A stretch of 64,000 bases of DNA from Anaerohalosphaeraceae bacterium (GCA_021108375.1 JAIORA010000012.1:124001-188000), one strand, 5' to 3'; positions 41,123 to 50,852 are shown, counted from the first letter of the stretch. Notes: generated by a model not told the origin, from the letters alone. Translations and numbers: made by a program.

Positions 41123-42595
41123 ATGAAAATTTATTTTACAGATTGGTTTGACATTGACCCTGCTGTGCTGGACAACTATGGCGCTCTGAACATTTCTCTA
41201 ATCAACGATTTGCCTCTTTTCATTGACCCCTTTTTGCTTTTTGGTAACAAGAAAAAAAACTACTGTCAACTTCATGGGCAAATCATTAAATACTTGAAAT
41301 ACCTGAGAGATCGTTCGATAGAAGGAAATCTCAATGAAGGACTATTAGATGCTTGGTACCGGTTTCCTGAAGTTAAACAAATATGGCTTGGGTATTGCCT
41401 AACTGGAAACAATGGTCGTGGCCTTGGTCCAAAATTCGCCCGAAATCTTAACAAAAATTTAAATGTGGTTTTCTCAAGTTTTGGAAAAGAACAAATAACA
41501 AAAGGTAGCCATATTGAAAAAGTCTGTTTGATAGAATCTGGTGTAGGAAAAGATAACATAAGTGACTTTACGGCTAATCTTATTAAAAAATATCTATTGG
41601 AATATACGCAGAAATTTGCTCAAAAATATATTGCTGATAATATGCGTCGGACATTATCAATTCCTAAAGTTTCTTTTGATTATAAACTAGGCGTCTGGAA
41701 ATCGGAATGTTATGATTTGCCATATATTAACGGCGACCACGTTTTGCTAACGCCAAAAGAGATTTTGAGTAAAGATGAAAATTGGATTAATCGACCAGAT
41801 CTTATTAATAATTTCGAAAAAATTGCGAACTCTGTGCCTGACCAACAGCTCAGATCTCAGGTCAATCAATATTTATCGAGCGTCTTGTACAAAGACAAAA
41901 AAAAGGAACCTACCAAGCAGGATAAACAAAAAGCTTTTTCTTCTTTGTTAAAGAAATATCCAAAATTAATTGAATATTATATTCTTTCAAAAGAAAATAC
42001 TCATCAAGAGGCTACAAGGATTAGCAAAGAAAAAGTTGTTGAATCTGAAGAGTTTTTTATTCGGCAAGTTATTAAATTTGTCGAGAAAATCGAATTAGAA
42101 ACAGATTTTTATAAATATGGTATTGATACGCTGGCAGAAGCTAGGGCAAGAGTTCAGTTTCTAAAGGATACAATTGAAAACAATGATGGGTACCGAGTAT
42201 TTTATAACAAAGGCATGCCTATACAACGAGAATCTGACTTGCAAATATTATATCGATTAACATGGTTTGCAAGTCCTTCGGATTTTAACTCCGAGGTCAA
42301 TAATGGTCGTGGCTCAGTTGATTTTAAGATATCGAGAGGTAGCAAAGACAAGTCTCTTGTAGAATTTAAACTTGCCAAAAATACGAAACTCAAACAAAAC
42401 TTACAAAAACAAGTTGAAATATATAAAAAAGCTAATAAAACAAAAAAATCTCTCAAAGTTATCTCTTATTTTAGCGTTGAAGAAAAAAATAAGGTTGAAT
42501 CAATACTGCAAGAATTGAATTTGAAAAATGATAATTCAATAATACTTATTGATGCAAGAAGGGATAACAAGCCATCTGCTTCAAATGCTAAATAA
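41123..42595 (+). CDS. Unknown 490-residue protein with PD-(D/E)XK-like C-terminus
   Basis: No signal peptide or membrane segment. The N-terminal part begins KIYFTDWFDIDPAVLDNYGA and has a conserved-looking patch NDLPLFIDPFLLFGNKKKNY. The middle (about 120-330) is helical and charged. The C-terminal part reads GRGSVDFKISRGSKDKSLVE then FKLAKNTKLKQNLQKQVEIY. An Asp followed about 13 residues later by Glu-x-Lys on a beta strand, with a Gln-containing helix behind, is the PD-(D/E)XK nuclease pattern. Coding is AT-rich. It is a single gene inserted between two parts of an inverted duplication, the setting of a mobile defence gene. Nuclease function is inferred from the motif only. Confidence 0.6.
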   Translation: MKIYFTDWFDIDPAVLDNYGALNISLINDLPLFIDPFLLFGNKKKNYCQLHGQIIKYLKYLRDRSIEGNLNEGLLDAWYRFPEVKQIWLGYCLTGNNGRGLGPKFARNLNKNLNVVFSSFGKEQITKGSHIEKVCLIESGVGKDNISDFTANLIKKYLLEYTQKFAQKYIADNMRRTLSIPKVSFDYKLGVWKSECYDLPYINGDHVLLTPKEILSKDENWINRPDLINNFEKIANSVPDQQLRSQVNQYLSSVLYKDKKKEPTKQDKQKAFSSLLKKYPKLIEYYILSKENTHQEATRISKEKVVESEEFFIRQVIKFVEKIELETDFYKYGIDTLAEARARVQFLKDTIENNDGYRVFYNKGMPIQRESDLQILYRLTWFASPSDFNSEVNNGRGSVDFKISRGSKDKSLVEFKLAKNTKLKQNLQKQVEIYKKANKTKKSLKVISYFSVEEKNKVESILQELNLKNDNSIILIDARRDNKPSASNAK

Positions 42596-42651
42596 ATAAG
42601 AAATTTAACGGCGCAATCTGCGTGTCGGCAAGGCCGACCAGTGTCTAATAA
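42596..42651. other. Short junction between the 490-residue gene and the mlaF fragment
   Basis: Contains a small hairpin (TCGGC-AAG-GCCGA) without a T-run. It marks the right-hand edge of the sequence inserted into the duplicated block. Confidence 0.4.
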
Positions 42652-43277
42652 CTATTGCAGTTTTGCGACTTCCTCCCCGATGCTGCTGAGTTGTATCGTC
42701 TTCAAATCCTTCTCGCTAATTTGCCCATTTATAAACTGCTGAACCACAGTGTACGAATGGTTCTTAATCTCCTCAGGCTTCCCATCAACAACGACCCGGC
42801 CATTATGCAGCATTATAATCCTGTCAGCAATCTTATACGCACTCTTCATATCGTGTGTTACCACAATGCTCGTAATGCTAAGGGTCTTCTGCAATTTCAA
42901 AATCAACTCATTTATAACGTCCGAACGTATCGGGTCCAAACCCGTCGTCGGCTCATCATAAAGGATAATCTCCGGACTAAGAGCTATCGCGCGAGCAAGA
43001 GCGACACGCTTTTTCTGCCCGCCACTAAGCTCGGCTGGATTATAGCCCTGGTATCCATCCATACCGACCATCGTCAGCTTCGTCTTAACAATCTCATCGA
43101 GTTGTTCATAATTCTTTATCTTATGGTGCTGCTGTATCGGAAAAATGATATTCTCATAAACGCTTAAGCTGTCAAACAATGCTCCGCCTTGAAAGAGGAA
43201 TCCAAAATTAGTTCGTATCTTCTGGAGTTTGTGTTCAGACAAATCGTCAATACGCTCGCCCTTAAAATAAACGCTGC
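42652..43277 (-). pseudogene. mlaF fragment lacking the 5' quarter
   Basis: 626 bases align without gaps to 2478-3103, the 3' end of mlaF. In the last 196 codons only about half a dozen residues differ (for example EKLEE/EQLDE, LNITS/LSITS, DGRPEE/DGKPEE). It starts after Walker A, so the product would lack the ATP-binding P-loop and cannot be an active ATPase. Frame and signature motif (LSGGQKKRVALARA) are kept, which points to a recent event or to gene conversion with the parent. Confidence 0.88.
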
Positions 43278-43559
43278 AACTTGCACCTTAAACAAAGGAA
43301 AAAATGGTCTTGACAATGGGTAGGGTCTTAAGTTTCCAGGTTTTTCTGGGGGATATCGAAACTGATTTTTTCGCTGCTGTATGATATTTCAATTTTCATG
43401 GGCATCAATTTACAATTATCACCGTTATATGTCTATATAAAACCCAGCGTTATGCCCTTTATGGTTTAAAAAATCTTGATTATGGATAATATTAGTGTTA
43501 TTATCCATCGGTTGGGCATTGGCTTGTATTACTAAAAGACCATAGTATTTGGATAAAAT
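43278..43559. promoter_or_regulatory. Leader region of the polysaccharide island
   Basis: No gene. A TTGACA (43311-43316) has no good -10 at the right distance. TATATAAAAC near 43433 and GGATAAAAT just before the first gene are AT-rich candidates. The island's promoter probably lies here but cannot be fixed. Confidence 0.3.
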
Positions 43560-44966
43560 ATGCTGAGACGATATGCGACATTTGTGTCTTTTTTTCGCGT
43601 AGTATTTGACGCGTTTATTGTGGTCTGTGTCTGGGTTTTGAGCTATCACGTCAGATATAATCTGGGGATATTTTCCGCCGCCAAGGGAGTGTCAGGCTTT
43701 GACAAACATCTGATTTTGACTTTCCCGGTGGTTCTGATTTGTCTGCTGTGCTATTTTTTTACTGGCCTTTACAAGCCCAAGAGAACACAGAACATTCTTT
43801 TTCATCTTGTTGAGATTTTCAAGGCCAGTGTTTTCAGTTGGCTTTTTTTGCTGACTTTTTTGTATTATGCACAAGATGAGCCTTATTCCCGCAAGCTGTT
43901 GTTTCTGATGGCGATTATGTTGTTTATTGGCTTATTGCTTTCGCATTTTTTCAGTCTTGCGGTTATGCGTTTTCTGCGTTCAAGGGGGTACAACCTTCGA
44001 TATTATGCGGTAATAGGTACTGGCTTGCGGTCGCAGCAGTTGGTTGGTGATATTGAAGGAATGAAAATGATTGGGCTAAGGTGTGCGTTTTTTATAGATG
44101 ACCTACATGGATCGGCTGACAGGGAGTTGATGGGCTTTCCTGTTTTTGGGCCGATTGAGAAATTACCTGAACTGGTTAAAGCCAAATCAATAGATGAAGT
44201 CTATTTAACTTTGGGCGGGGCTGAAGCACAAAAGGCATATCCGGTACTTAAAGCTGTTCAATCTCTTGGTGTAACGGTACGCATAATACCGGATTGGGGT
44301 GATTTGGCGTCAATAAGTGATGCCAGGATCACGAGCATAGGTTCACAGGTTTTGTTCTCAGCAGGAGACAGCCCGCTTGACGGCTTTAATATGATACTGA
44401 AGGATGTATTCGATAGTGTTGTTGCTTTGTTGTTGCTGGTTGTTTTTGCGATACCGATGGTGATTATAGCGATTTTAATAAAACGGACGAGTAAAGGGGC
44501 TGTGTTTTATAAGCAGAAGCGGATTGGATTCGGCAGGCAGGAGTTTGAAATTATCAAATTTCGAACTATGCTGCCAGAAGCCGAAAGCGATGGCATTCCG
44601 AAATTAGCCAGTGGCAACGATTCCAGACGCACTGCGGTAGGTATCTGGCTTCGCAGGTTCAGTCTTGACGAGTTGCCTCAGTTTATGAACGTTCTTAAAG
44701 GACAGATGAGTCTGGTTGGCCCTAGGCCTGAACGTCCGTTTTTTATAAAACAATTTTCGACGGAATACCAAGATTATATGTTCAGGCACAAGGTTAAGGC
44801 TGGTATGACAGGTTGGGCCCAGGTGAATGGTTTGCGTGGTGATACATCTCTGAAAAAGAGGTTGCTGTATGATATGTACTATGTTAGGAACTGGTCGTTT
44901 ATGCTTGATATATTGATATTGTTGCGGACGCCGTGGCATGTTTTAAAAGGTAAAAATGCGAGTTGA
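43560..44966 (+). CDS. Polyprenyl-phosphate sugar-1-phosphate transferase (WcaJ/WbaP type)
   Basis: 468 residues. Five membrane segments in the first about 290 residues with a Rossmann-like CoA_binding_3 part (about 140-240, AVIGTGLRSQQLVGDIEGMK). The C-terminal bacterial sugar transferase domain has KRIGFGRQEFEIIKFRTM, LDELPQFMNVLKGQMSLVGP followed by RPERP, and KAGMTGWAQVNGLRGDT. It moves a sugar-1-phosphate from a nucleotide sugar to undecaprenyl phosphate and so starts repeat-unit synthesis. First gene of the island; only a weak ribosome-binding site. Confidence 0.92.
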   Translation: MLRRYATFVSFFRVVFDAFIVVCVWVLSYHVRYNLGIFSAAKGVSGFDKHLILTFPVVLICLLCYFFTGLYKPKRTQNILFHLVEIFKASVFSWLFLLTFLYYAQDEPYSRKLLFLMAIMLFIGLLLSHFFSLAVMRFLRSRGYNLRYYAVIGTGLRSQQLVGDIEGMKMIGLRCAFFIDDLHGSADRELMGFPVFGPIEKLPELVKAKSIDEVYLTLGGAEAQKAYPVLKAVQSLGVTVRIIPDWGDLASISDARITSIGSQVLFSAGDSPLDGFNMILKDVFDSVVALLLLVVFAIPMVIIAILIKRTSKGAVFYKQKRIGFGRQEFEIIKFRTMLPEAESDGIPKLASGNDSRRTAVGIWLRRFSLDELPQFMNVLKGQMSLVGPRPERPFFIKQFSTEYQDYMFRHKVKAGMTGWAQVNGLRGDTSLKKRLLYDMYYVRNWSFMLDILILLRTPWHVLKGKNAS

Positions 44967-45020
44967 AAATCGGTCGCATTAATCAGAATTGATATTATGG
45001 AACGGTTAGAAGGTAAAAGT

Positions 45021-46130
45021 ATGCGGCTTGCTATTGTCTGCGATTGGCTTGTTGGAATGCGAGGCGGTGAACGTTGTGTAGAGGCGGCTTGTGAGCTTTA
45101 CCCTGATGCCGACATCTACACCTTGGTTCATATACCAGGGTCGGTTTCAAGCCAAATCGAATCACACAAAATATACACTTCATATATTCAGAAACTGCCG
45201 GGCGATATAAAGAATTTTCGACGATACTTACTGCTCTTTCCAGATGCAATCAGGAGATTTAATCTTGATGGGTACGATGCTGTTTTGAGTTTTAGTCACT
45301 GCGTTGCTAAAGGCGTCAAGCTTTCATCTAAAATACCACATATATGTTACTGCTATACCCCAATGCGATATGCATGGGAGCTAAGAAATGAATACTTGAA
45401 AACTTTTCATTTTCCCAAACGTATTCTTGCGAGTCTATTGTTGGACTATCTTAAATACAGAGATAAAAAAACGGTCTCTGGTGTTACGCATTTTGTTGCT
45501 ATTAGTGAGTGTGTTCAGGACAGGATAAAAAGGTCGTATGGCCGAGACTCCGAGGTTATCTGTCCGCCTGTTGATTGTAGCCGTTTCAGTATTTCAACAG
45601 AAGATCAGGGGTATTATTTAGTTTTGTCAGCTCTTGTTCCATATAAACGTGTCGATCTGGCGGTGGAAGCGTTTCGAGATTTTGGCCGAGACTTGGTGGT
45701 TATAGGTAGCGGCACAGAAATGGAACGGCTTAAAAATAAAGCGAGCAAAAATATACATTTTCTGGGCAGCCTTGATGATGAACAGGTTACAGAATATCTA
45801 CAAAAATGTGCAGCTCTGATATTTCCCGGACTTGAGGATTTTGGAATTGTACCGTTAGAAGCACAGGCTTGCGGGAAAGCAGTTATTGCTTATGGCAAAG
45901 GGGGAGTTGTCGAAACCGTTTTACCGCTGGATGATATTTCAAACAAGACGGTCGCGACCGGTGTATTTTTTTATGAACAAACTCCAACGGCATTGAGGGA
46001 CGCTGTTGTTAAATTTGAAGAAAATCGTGATGAAATTTTGCCCCTAAATGGTCGCCAAAACGCTCTCAGGTTTGACCTGCCGATTTTTAAACAAAGACTT
46101 AATGATTACATCATTTCCTCAGTATTTTAA
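45021..46130 (+). CDS. Glycosyltransferase family 4
   Basis: 369 residues from ATG 45021, chosen for AGAAGG 7 bases before it; ATG 44997 lacks a site. GT-B pattern: start MRLAIVCDWLVGMRGGERCV, a middle YCYTPMRYAWELRNEYL, and the C-terminal nucleotide-sugar region with LVLSALVPYKRVDLAVEAFR, FLGSLDDEQVTEYLQKC and FPGLEDFGIVPLEAQACGKA (E-x7-E). It adds a sugar, often mannose, to the lipid-linked glycan at the inner membrane. It follows the initiating transferase closely. Confidence 0.9.
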   Translation: MRLAIVCDWLVGMRGGERCVEAACELYPDADIYTLVHIPGSVSSQIESHKIYTSYIQKLPGDIKNFRRYLLLFPDAIRRFNLDGYDAVLSFSHCVAKGVKLSSKIPHICYCYTPMRYAWELRNEYLKTFHFPKRILASLLLDYLKYRDKKTVSGVTHFVAISECVQDRIKRSYGRDSEVICPPVDCSRFSISTEDQGYYLVLSALVPYKRVDLAVEAFRDFGRDLVVIGSGTEMERLKNKASKNIHFLGSLDDEQVTEYLQKCAALIFPGLEDFGIVPLEAQACGKAVIAYGKGGVVETVLPLDDISNKTVATGVFFYEQTPTALRDAVVKFEENRDEILPLNGRQNALRFDLPIFKQRLNDYIISSVF

Positions 46131-46364
46131 ATCACGACCAAAGCTATAGACAATCCCTTTGTTGAAAGCAATATTCTATTGCCAAAAACTCCATAAAACA
46201 ATTGACATTTGGTGAACAAAAAATTAAGATTCCTGCGGACTATATGTGGTAATGAAAGGCTGACTTGTTCATTTTTTGCCACACAGCAAAGATTTATTCG
46301 CTTGAGATTTACCATAGAGGAGCGTGTTTTTTTTTTAAAATCTCTCAAAGGGGGGAAGGAGTAC

Positions 46365-47873
46365 ATGAAGGTCGAATTTGAAAATAGCAGTTCCAACTCA
46401 CCTAATGTGAGCATCATTCTCTCTGATTGGCAGTGTCGTGAAAGTTTTCATATACTTGACTATCTTAACGATCAGACAGTTCCAAGGGAAAGTTACCAAG
46501 TTATATGGGTTGAATATTATAACCGGCGAGTTTCGGATATTGAGGATAAACTGAAAAAAGCCAAACAAGCTGGTATGCCACCTGTTGTGGATTTATGGCT
46601 TATTATGGGTGTTGGCGAAGACGTGTATTATCACAAGCATCTGATGTACAATATTGGTATAATAGCAGCCTCGGGCAGAATCGTTGTTATCTGCGATTCT
46701 GATGCTGTCGTTAAGCCTACTTTTGTCGAAAGTATTATTAATACGTTTGAAAATAAGTCGGATATTGTTTTGCATCTTGATGAGGTTAGAAACGTCGATA
46801 AAAAGTTTTATCCCTTTAATTATCCCTCCGTTGATGATATTATAATGGGGAGTTGTATAAATATTAAGGATGGAAAAACCACCGGCCTTCTTGATAATAA
46901 CGACATTCTGCATACACGTAATTATGGAGCATGTATGTGTGCGTTGCGTCAGGACCTTATTGATATTGGTGGTGCTGATGAGCACATTGATTATCTTGGC
47001 CATATTTGCGGCCCCTATGAGATGACTTTTCGTCTTAGAAATGTTGGCAAAAGAGAGATATGGCACCAAAGTGAATTTTTGTACCACACGTGGCATCCCG
47101 GTTCGGATGGTAAGAACAATTATCTTGGCCCGCATGATGGTTATAATATGTCAACTACTGCAATGCAGGCTGTCAAAACGTTACGGGTATTGCCATTAGT
47201 TGAAAATACAGCGGTGAAAATGCTTCGGACAGACCCTGAACAGCCATTGTATGAATCACTTCTCAGCCAGGCTATACCGGTCATGGATTTTCGGCGATGG
47301 AAGGCTAAATCTGTACGAAGAACCCTGAAGCAGAAGTTGATCCTATGTAAGGATGTATGTAGAAATCTAAAGCATAATGCCGAATACTTCAACCGTTTTG
47401 GCCGATTTGTTTTGCTTAACATTGCTATAGTTTCGCTTATACTCAAGCAGATAAGGAGCAAGCTTGCCGGTCGTAAAAGCGGTGGTGTGCTAAAAAAAAG
47501 CGTTCCATTCAAGTTGATGGTGTTTTATAGATTTTTCGTCACGATGTTTAAAAATAATATCTATACCGTACAACTGTGCAGTTGTGTTATTCAGAAAATG
47601 TGTTCAAAAAAGACAAAAGAGTTTGCTGTTTATGGCACAGGTTTTATCGCGAAGCTTTTGCATATTCTCATAAAGGGCAGGCCTATTAAGATAGCAAATA
47701 TTTATGATAAATGCGGACTTGGCAGAAAGTGTCTAGGCTTTGAGGTTCTTCCAGTACAAGAATTAAAAGGCTTTGAAGGCGATGTTGTGATAGCTTCATT
47801 GTCGGGTGTTATAGAAAAACGTGCCTGCTTGCAACAAATGGGCATTAAAGATGAAAATATTATAAAACTTTAA
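46365..47873 (+). CDS. Glycosyltransferase family 2 with C-terminal Rossmann-like domain
   Basis: 502 residues from ATG 46365, set by the strong GGAAGGAG site; the open frame extends upstream without support. GT-A part (about 10-260): VSIILSDWQ, the DxD-like VVICDSDAVVKPTF and GACMCALRQDLIDIGGADEH. Then a helical linker (about 310-400) with a hydrophobic stretch. The last about 90 residues (EFAVYGTGFIAKLLHIL, NIYDKCGLGRKCLGFEVLPV) are like the small Rossmann domain found at the end of other polysaccharide enzymes. Role: transfer of one sugar in the repeat unit; donor and acceptor unknown. Confidence 0.75.
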   Translation: MKVEFENSSSNSPNVSIILSDWQCRESFHILDYLNDQTVPRESYQVIWVEYYNRRVSDIEDKLKKAKQAGMPPVVDLWLIMGVGEDVYYHKHLMYNIGIIAASGRIVVICDSDAVVKPTFVESIINTFENKSDIVLHLDEVRNVDKKFYPFNYPSVDDIIMGSCINIKDGKTTGLLDNNDILHTRNYGACMCALRQDLIDIGGADEHIDYLGHICGPYEMTFRLRNVGKREIWHQSEFLYHTWHPGSDGKNNYLGPHDGYNMSTTAMQAVKTLRVLPLVENTAVKMLRTDPEQPLYESLLSQAIPVMDFRRWKAKSVRRTLKQKLILCKDVCRNLKHNAEYFNRFGRFVLLNIAIVSLILKQIRSKLAGRKSGGVLKKSVPFKLMVFYRFFVTMFKNNIYTVQLCSCVIQKMCSKKTKEFAVYGTGFIAKLLHILIKGRPIKIANIYDKCGLGRKCLGFEVLPVQELKGFEGDVVIASLSGVIEKRACLQQMGIKDENIIKL

Positions 47874-47899
47874 GCTTTCAAATAGGGATATTTTAATCT

Positions 47900-48877
47900 A
47901 TGGATATTACAGAGATTGATAAAGCAACTTTGATAAATCTTTATTCTGTTATTTCAAGAATAAGAAAGGTTCAGCTTCGCATAGAAGAACTTTATCATCA
48001 GGATAATATGAAAACGCCAGTGCATTTGTGTCTTGGACAAGAAGCAATTGCGGCGACAATATGCGAAAATTTAACAAAGCAGGATTATGTTTTTAGTAAC
48101 CACCGAGGTCACGGTCATTATCTTGCAAAGGGCGGCGATCTTAATGCTATGATAGCAGAGCTTCATTGTAAAGAAACCGGATGCTCCAAAGGCCGTGGGG
48201 GGTCGATGCACCTTATAGACTTGTCAGTCGGATTGATGGGTTCTTCGTCGATAGTCAGTGGTGGAATACCTCTGGCGGTTGGAGTGGCATTTAGCTCGGC
48301 TTGCAAAAAAGACGGATTGATTTCCGTAGTGTTTTTCGGTGACGCTGCTTCGGAAGAAGGTGTATTGCACGAAAGCATGAATTTTGCAGCGGTGAAAAAA
48401 CTGCCCGTACTGTTTGTTTGTGAGAATAATTTCTATTCTGTATTTTCGCATCAAACCACAAGGCAATTAGTAACCGATATTACAGCACGTCCGAAAGCAT
48501 TCGGCATTCCTACCTATAAGGCCGATGGCAGAGATGTTATTGACGCTTACTTAAAGTCGAAACAAGCCATTGAAGTTGTTCGAGGCGGGCAGGGGCCAGC
48601 TTTTATAGAATGTAAAGCATATCGGTGGCGAGGGCATGCTGGAGCTGGGGATGAGCTAAAGGATAAATACAGAAAATTAGATGAGTGGGATGAATGGATG
48701 AATTGCTGCCCGCTTCAGAAATATGAAACGCTCCTGCTTGATAACAATATCTTGACAGATAAAATAATCGATACCGTCAATTCACAGATAGATGTGGAAA
48801 TCAATAAGGCTTTTGATTTTGCCAATGAAAGCCCGTTGCCAAGAAAAGATGAACTGGAAAAATATCTTTACGGATAA
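47900..48877 (+). CDS. ThDP-dependent dehydrogenase E1 component, alpha subunit
   Basis: 325 residues, like the alpha subunit of pyruvate/acetoin dehydrogenase E1. It has HLCLGQEAIAATICENLTKQ, GRGGSMHLIDLSVGLMGSSS and the ThDP/Mg motif GDAASEEGVLHESMNFAAV followed by FVCENN. Five bases separate it from the beta-subunit gene. No E2 acyltransferase or E3 gene is near, so it is not a 2-oxoacid dehydrogenase complex. In a sugar cluster the pair may hand an activated two-carbon unit to a ketosugar. This is an inference from AviB1/B2 and YerE-type chemistry. Confidence 0.88.
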   Translation: MDITEIDKATLINLYSVISRIRKVQLRIEELYHQDNMKTPVHLCLGQEAIAATICENLTKQDYVFSNHRGHGHYLAKGGDLNAMIAELHCKETGCSKGRGGSMHLIDLSVGLMGSSSIVSGGIPLAVGVAFSSACKKDGLISVVFFGDAASEEGVLHESMNFAAVKKLPVLFVCENNFYSVFSHQTTRQLVTDITARPKAFGIPTYKADGRDVIDAYLKSKQAIEVVRGGQGPAFIECKAYRWRGHAGAGDELKDKYRKLDEWDEWMNCCPLQKYETLLLDNNILTDKIIDTVNSQIDVEINKAFDFANESPLPRKDELEKYLYG

Positions 48878-48882
48878 CCAAT

Positions 48883-49923
48883 ATGCCTTGGACTAAATTT
48901 TTAATTGATAAAACAGAACCCGGTTTTGATGAGCATGCTGACCAAGAGGACAGGAAGCTGACTTTTTCAGAAGCGATGAGAGAGGGACTTGATCAGTCAC
49001 TTGCGCGTGATGAAAATGTTTATGTTATGGGACAGGGCGTTGATGATCCTTCTGGGATGTTCGGGATAACTGTTGATCTTCATAAACAATACGGAAGCGA
49101 AAGGGTTTTCGATACCCCTCTTTCTGAAAACGGCCTCACCGGTATAGCAGTCGGTTCAGCTATTGCGGGTATGCGTCCCGTTTATCTGCATAATCGTCCA
49201 GATTTTTTAATGCTGGCAATGGACCAGATAATCAACCATGCCGCTAAGTGGAGTTATATGTTTGGCGGCCAGTCAACTGTTCCACTGGTAATAATGGCTG
49301 TAATCGGAAGAGGCTGGGGTTCTGCAGCTCAGCATTCGCAGTCATTGCACGGATTATTTATGCATATTCCCGGTTTAAGGCTTGTTATGCCCAGTACGGC
49401 TTATGATGCCAAGGGGTTGTTGACTGCCAGTATCGCTGACAATAACCCGGTTATATTTATAATGCACCGTTGGTTGTTTAAGCATTCGAGTTTTGTTCCA
49501 GAAGAATTGTATTCGATTCCGCTGGGGAAGGGTGTTGTGCGGCGAAAGGGCAAAGATGTTACAATCGTGGCAATATCTTATATGGTTATAGAGGCTATGC
49601 GTGCGGCAGAAGAACTTGAAAAAGATGGGTACGATGTTGAGATTATAGATTCGCGTACATTGTTGCCACTTGATGAAGAAATTATTTTGGATTCCATTAA
49701 AAAAACAGGTCGGCTAATTGTTGCCGATACCGATTGGGTTACAGCCGGGGCGAGCGCTGAGATTTCGGCTATGGTTGCGGACAAGGGTTTTGAGTATTTG
49801 AAAATGCCAATCAAGCGTGTTGGTTGGCCAAATTCACATGTGCCGGGAAGCTATGTTTTGGAAGAGGCATTTTATCCTGGAGTTGATGACATAGTTAGTT
49901 CTGTGAAGGAGATTGTTAAATGA
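48883..49923 (+). CDS. ThDP-dependent dehydrogenase E1 component, beta subunit
   Basis: 346 residues with transketolase pyrimidine-binding domain (TFSEAMREGLDQSLARDENV, then PLSENGLTGIAVGSAIAGMR with the Glu that activates ThDP) and transketolase C-terminal domain (about 215-340, GKGVVRRKGKDVTIVAISYM). It pairs with the alpha subunit upstream to form the alpha2beta2 enzyme. Its stop overlaps the start of the SDR gene (ATGA), so these three genes are translated together. Confidence 0.88.
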   Translation: MPWTKFLIDKTEPGFDEHADQEDRKLTFSEAMREGLDQSLARDENVYVMGQGVDDPSGMFGITVDLHKQYGSERVFDTPLSENGLTGIAVGSAIAGMRPVYLHNRPDFLMLAMDQIINHAAKWSYMFGGQSTVPLVIMAVIGRGWGSAAQHSQSLHGLFMHIPGLRLVMPSTAYDAKGLLTASIADNNPVIFIMHRWLFKHSSFVPEELYSIPLGKGVVRRKGKDVTIVAISYMVIEAMRAAEELEKDGYDVEIIDSRTLLPLDEEIILDSIKKTGRLIVADTDWVTAGASAEISAMVADKGFEYLKMPIKRVGWPNSHVPGSYVLEEAFYPGVDDIVSSVKEIVK

Positions 49924-50852
49924 ACATTCTGGTTACTGGTGCTGCAGGATATCTTGGTTCTATAATTTGCCCTGAACTATTAAAGCAAGGGCACGAAGTG
50001 GTTGCGATTGATAATTTTATGTATAATCAGGCATCTCTGCTGGATGTTTGTTTTAATGAAAATTTTGAAATTGTTCGCGGTGATGCACGTGAAAGAGAAC
50101 TTGTCTCAAAACACATCAGGAATGTCGATATTATAATTCCGCTGGCGTGTCTGACAGGTGCCCCAATATGCTCTAAAGACCCTATCGCATCTGAAACGAC
50201 AAATCTGGATGCTATAAAAATGTTGCTGAGTTTGCGCAGCAAAGAACAAAAAATAATTTACCCCACAACAAACAGTGGCTATGGCATAGGACAAAAGGAT
50301 AAGTTTTGCGATGAGAATACACCTTTGAATCCAATATCTCTGTACGGGCAACAAAAAACGAAAGCTGAAAGAGCCATTCTTGATGCAGGAAACTGTATTA
50401 CGCTAAGGCTGGCTACTGTTTTTGGCGCAAGTCCCAAAATGAGGCTGGACCTTCTCGTTAATGATTTCGTTTATAGAGCGGTATATGACCGTTTTATTGT
50501 GCTCTTCGAGGCACACTTCAAAAGAAATTATATTCATATCCGTGATGTTGCCAGAGCATTCCTTCATGCGATAGACAATTTCGAGACAATGAAAAATGAG
50601 CCTTATAATGTAGGACTCAGTAACTGCAATATAAGCAAACGCCAATTGTGCGAAGAAATAAAGAAATACGTCAGTGAGTTTCATATTGTCGAATCGGAAA
50701 TTGGGAAAGACCCGGACAAAAGGGACTATATTGTCAGCAATGAAAAAATCGAATCTGCCGGATATGAACCACAATTCAGCCTGCAGTTTGGTATAAAAGA
50801 GCTGATAAAGACCTATGAGATTGTAAAAAGAACTCAGTACGCCAATGTCTAA
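49920..50852 (+). CDS. NAD-dependent epimerase/dehydratase (extended SDR)
   Basis: 310 residues. NAD-binding GAAGYLGS at the N-terminus, Asp in AIDNFMYNQ, and the active-site YxxxK as SLYGQQKTKAE, with the Ser/Thr in PTTNSGYG. Extended SDRs of this kind epimerise, dehydrate or reduce nucleotide sugars. The ATGA overlap with the E1 beta gene suggests it acts directly after the ThDP enzyme, for example by reducing a newly added side-chain carbonyl as YerF does. That role is inferred. Confidence 0.85.
   Translation: MNILVTGAAGYLGSIICPELLKQGHEVVAIDNFMYNQASLLDVCFNENFEIVRGDARERELVSKHIRNVDIIIPLACLTGAPICSKDPIASETTNLDAIKMLLSLRSKEQKIIYPTTNSGYGIGQKDKFCDENTPLNPISLYGQQKTKAERAILDAGNCITLRLATVFGASPKMRLDLLVNDFVYRAVYDRFIVLFEAHFKRNYIHIRDVARAFLHAIDNFETMKNEPYNVGLSNCNISKRQLCEEIKKYVSEFHIVESEIGKDPDKRDYIVSNEKIESAGYEPQFSLQFGIKELIKTYEIVKRTQYANV

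Noticed and set aside
43311-43334. TTGACA before the polysaccharide island as its promoter
   Set aside because: No acceptable -10 box at 16-18 bases; more than 200 bases from the first gene.
46209-46364. N-terminal extension of the glycosyltransferase frame upstream of 46365
   Set aside because: Composition unlike the family, and a strong GGAAGGAG site precedes ATG 46365, where the GT-A domain starts.
47900-49923. Reading the E1 alpha/beta pair as a housekeeping pyruvate or acetoin dehydrogenase
   Set aside because: No E2, E3 or lipoyl genes nearby, embedded among glycan genes and translationally coupled to a sugar SDR. It cannot be fully excluded without phylogeny.
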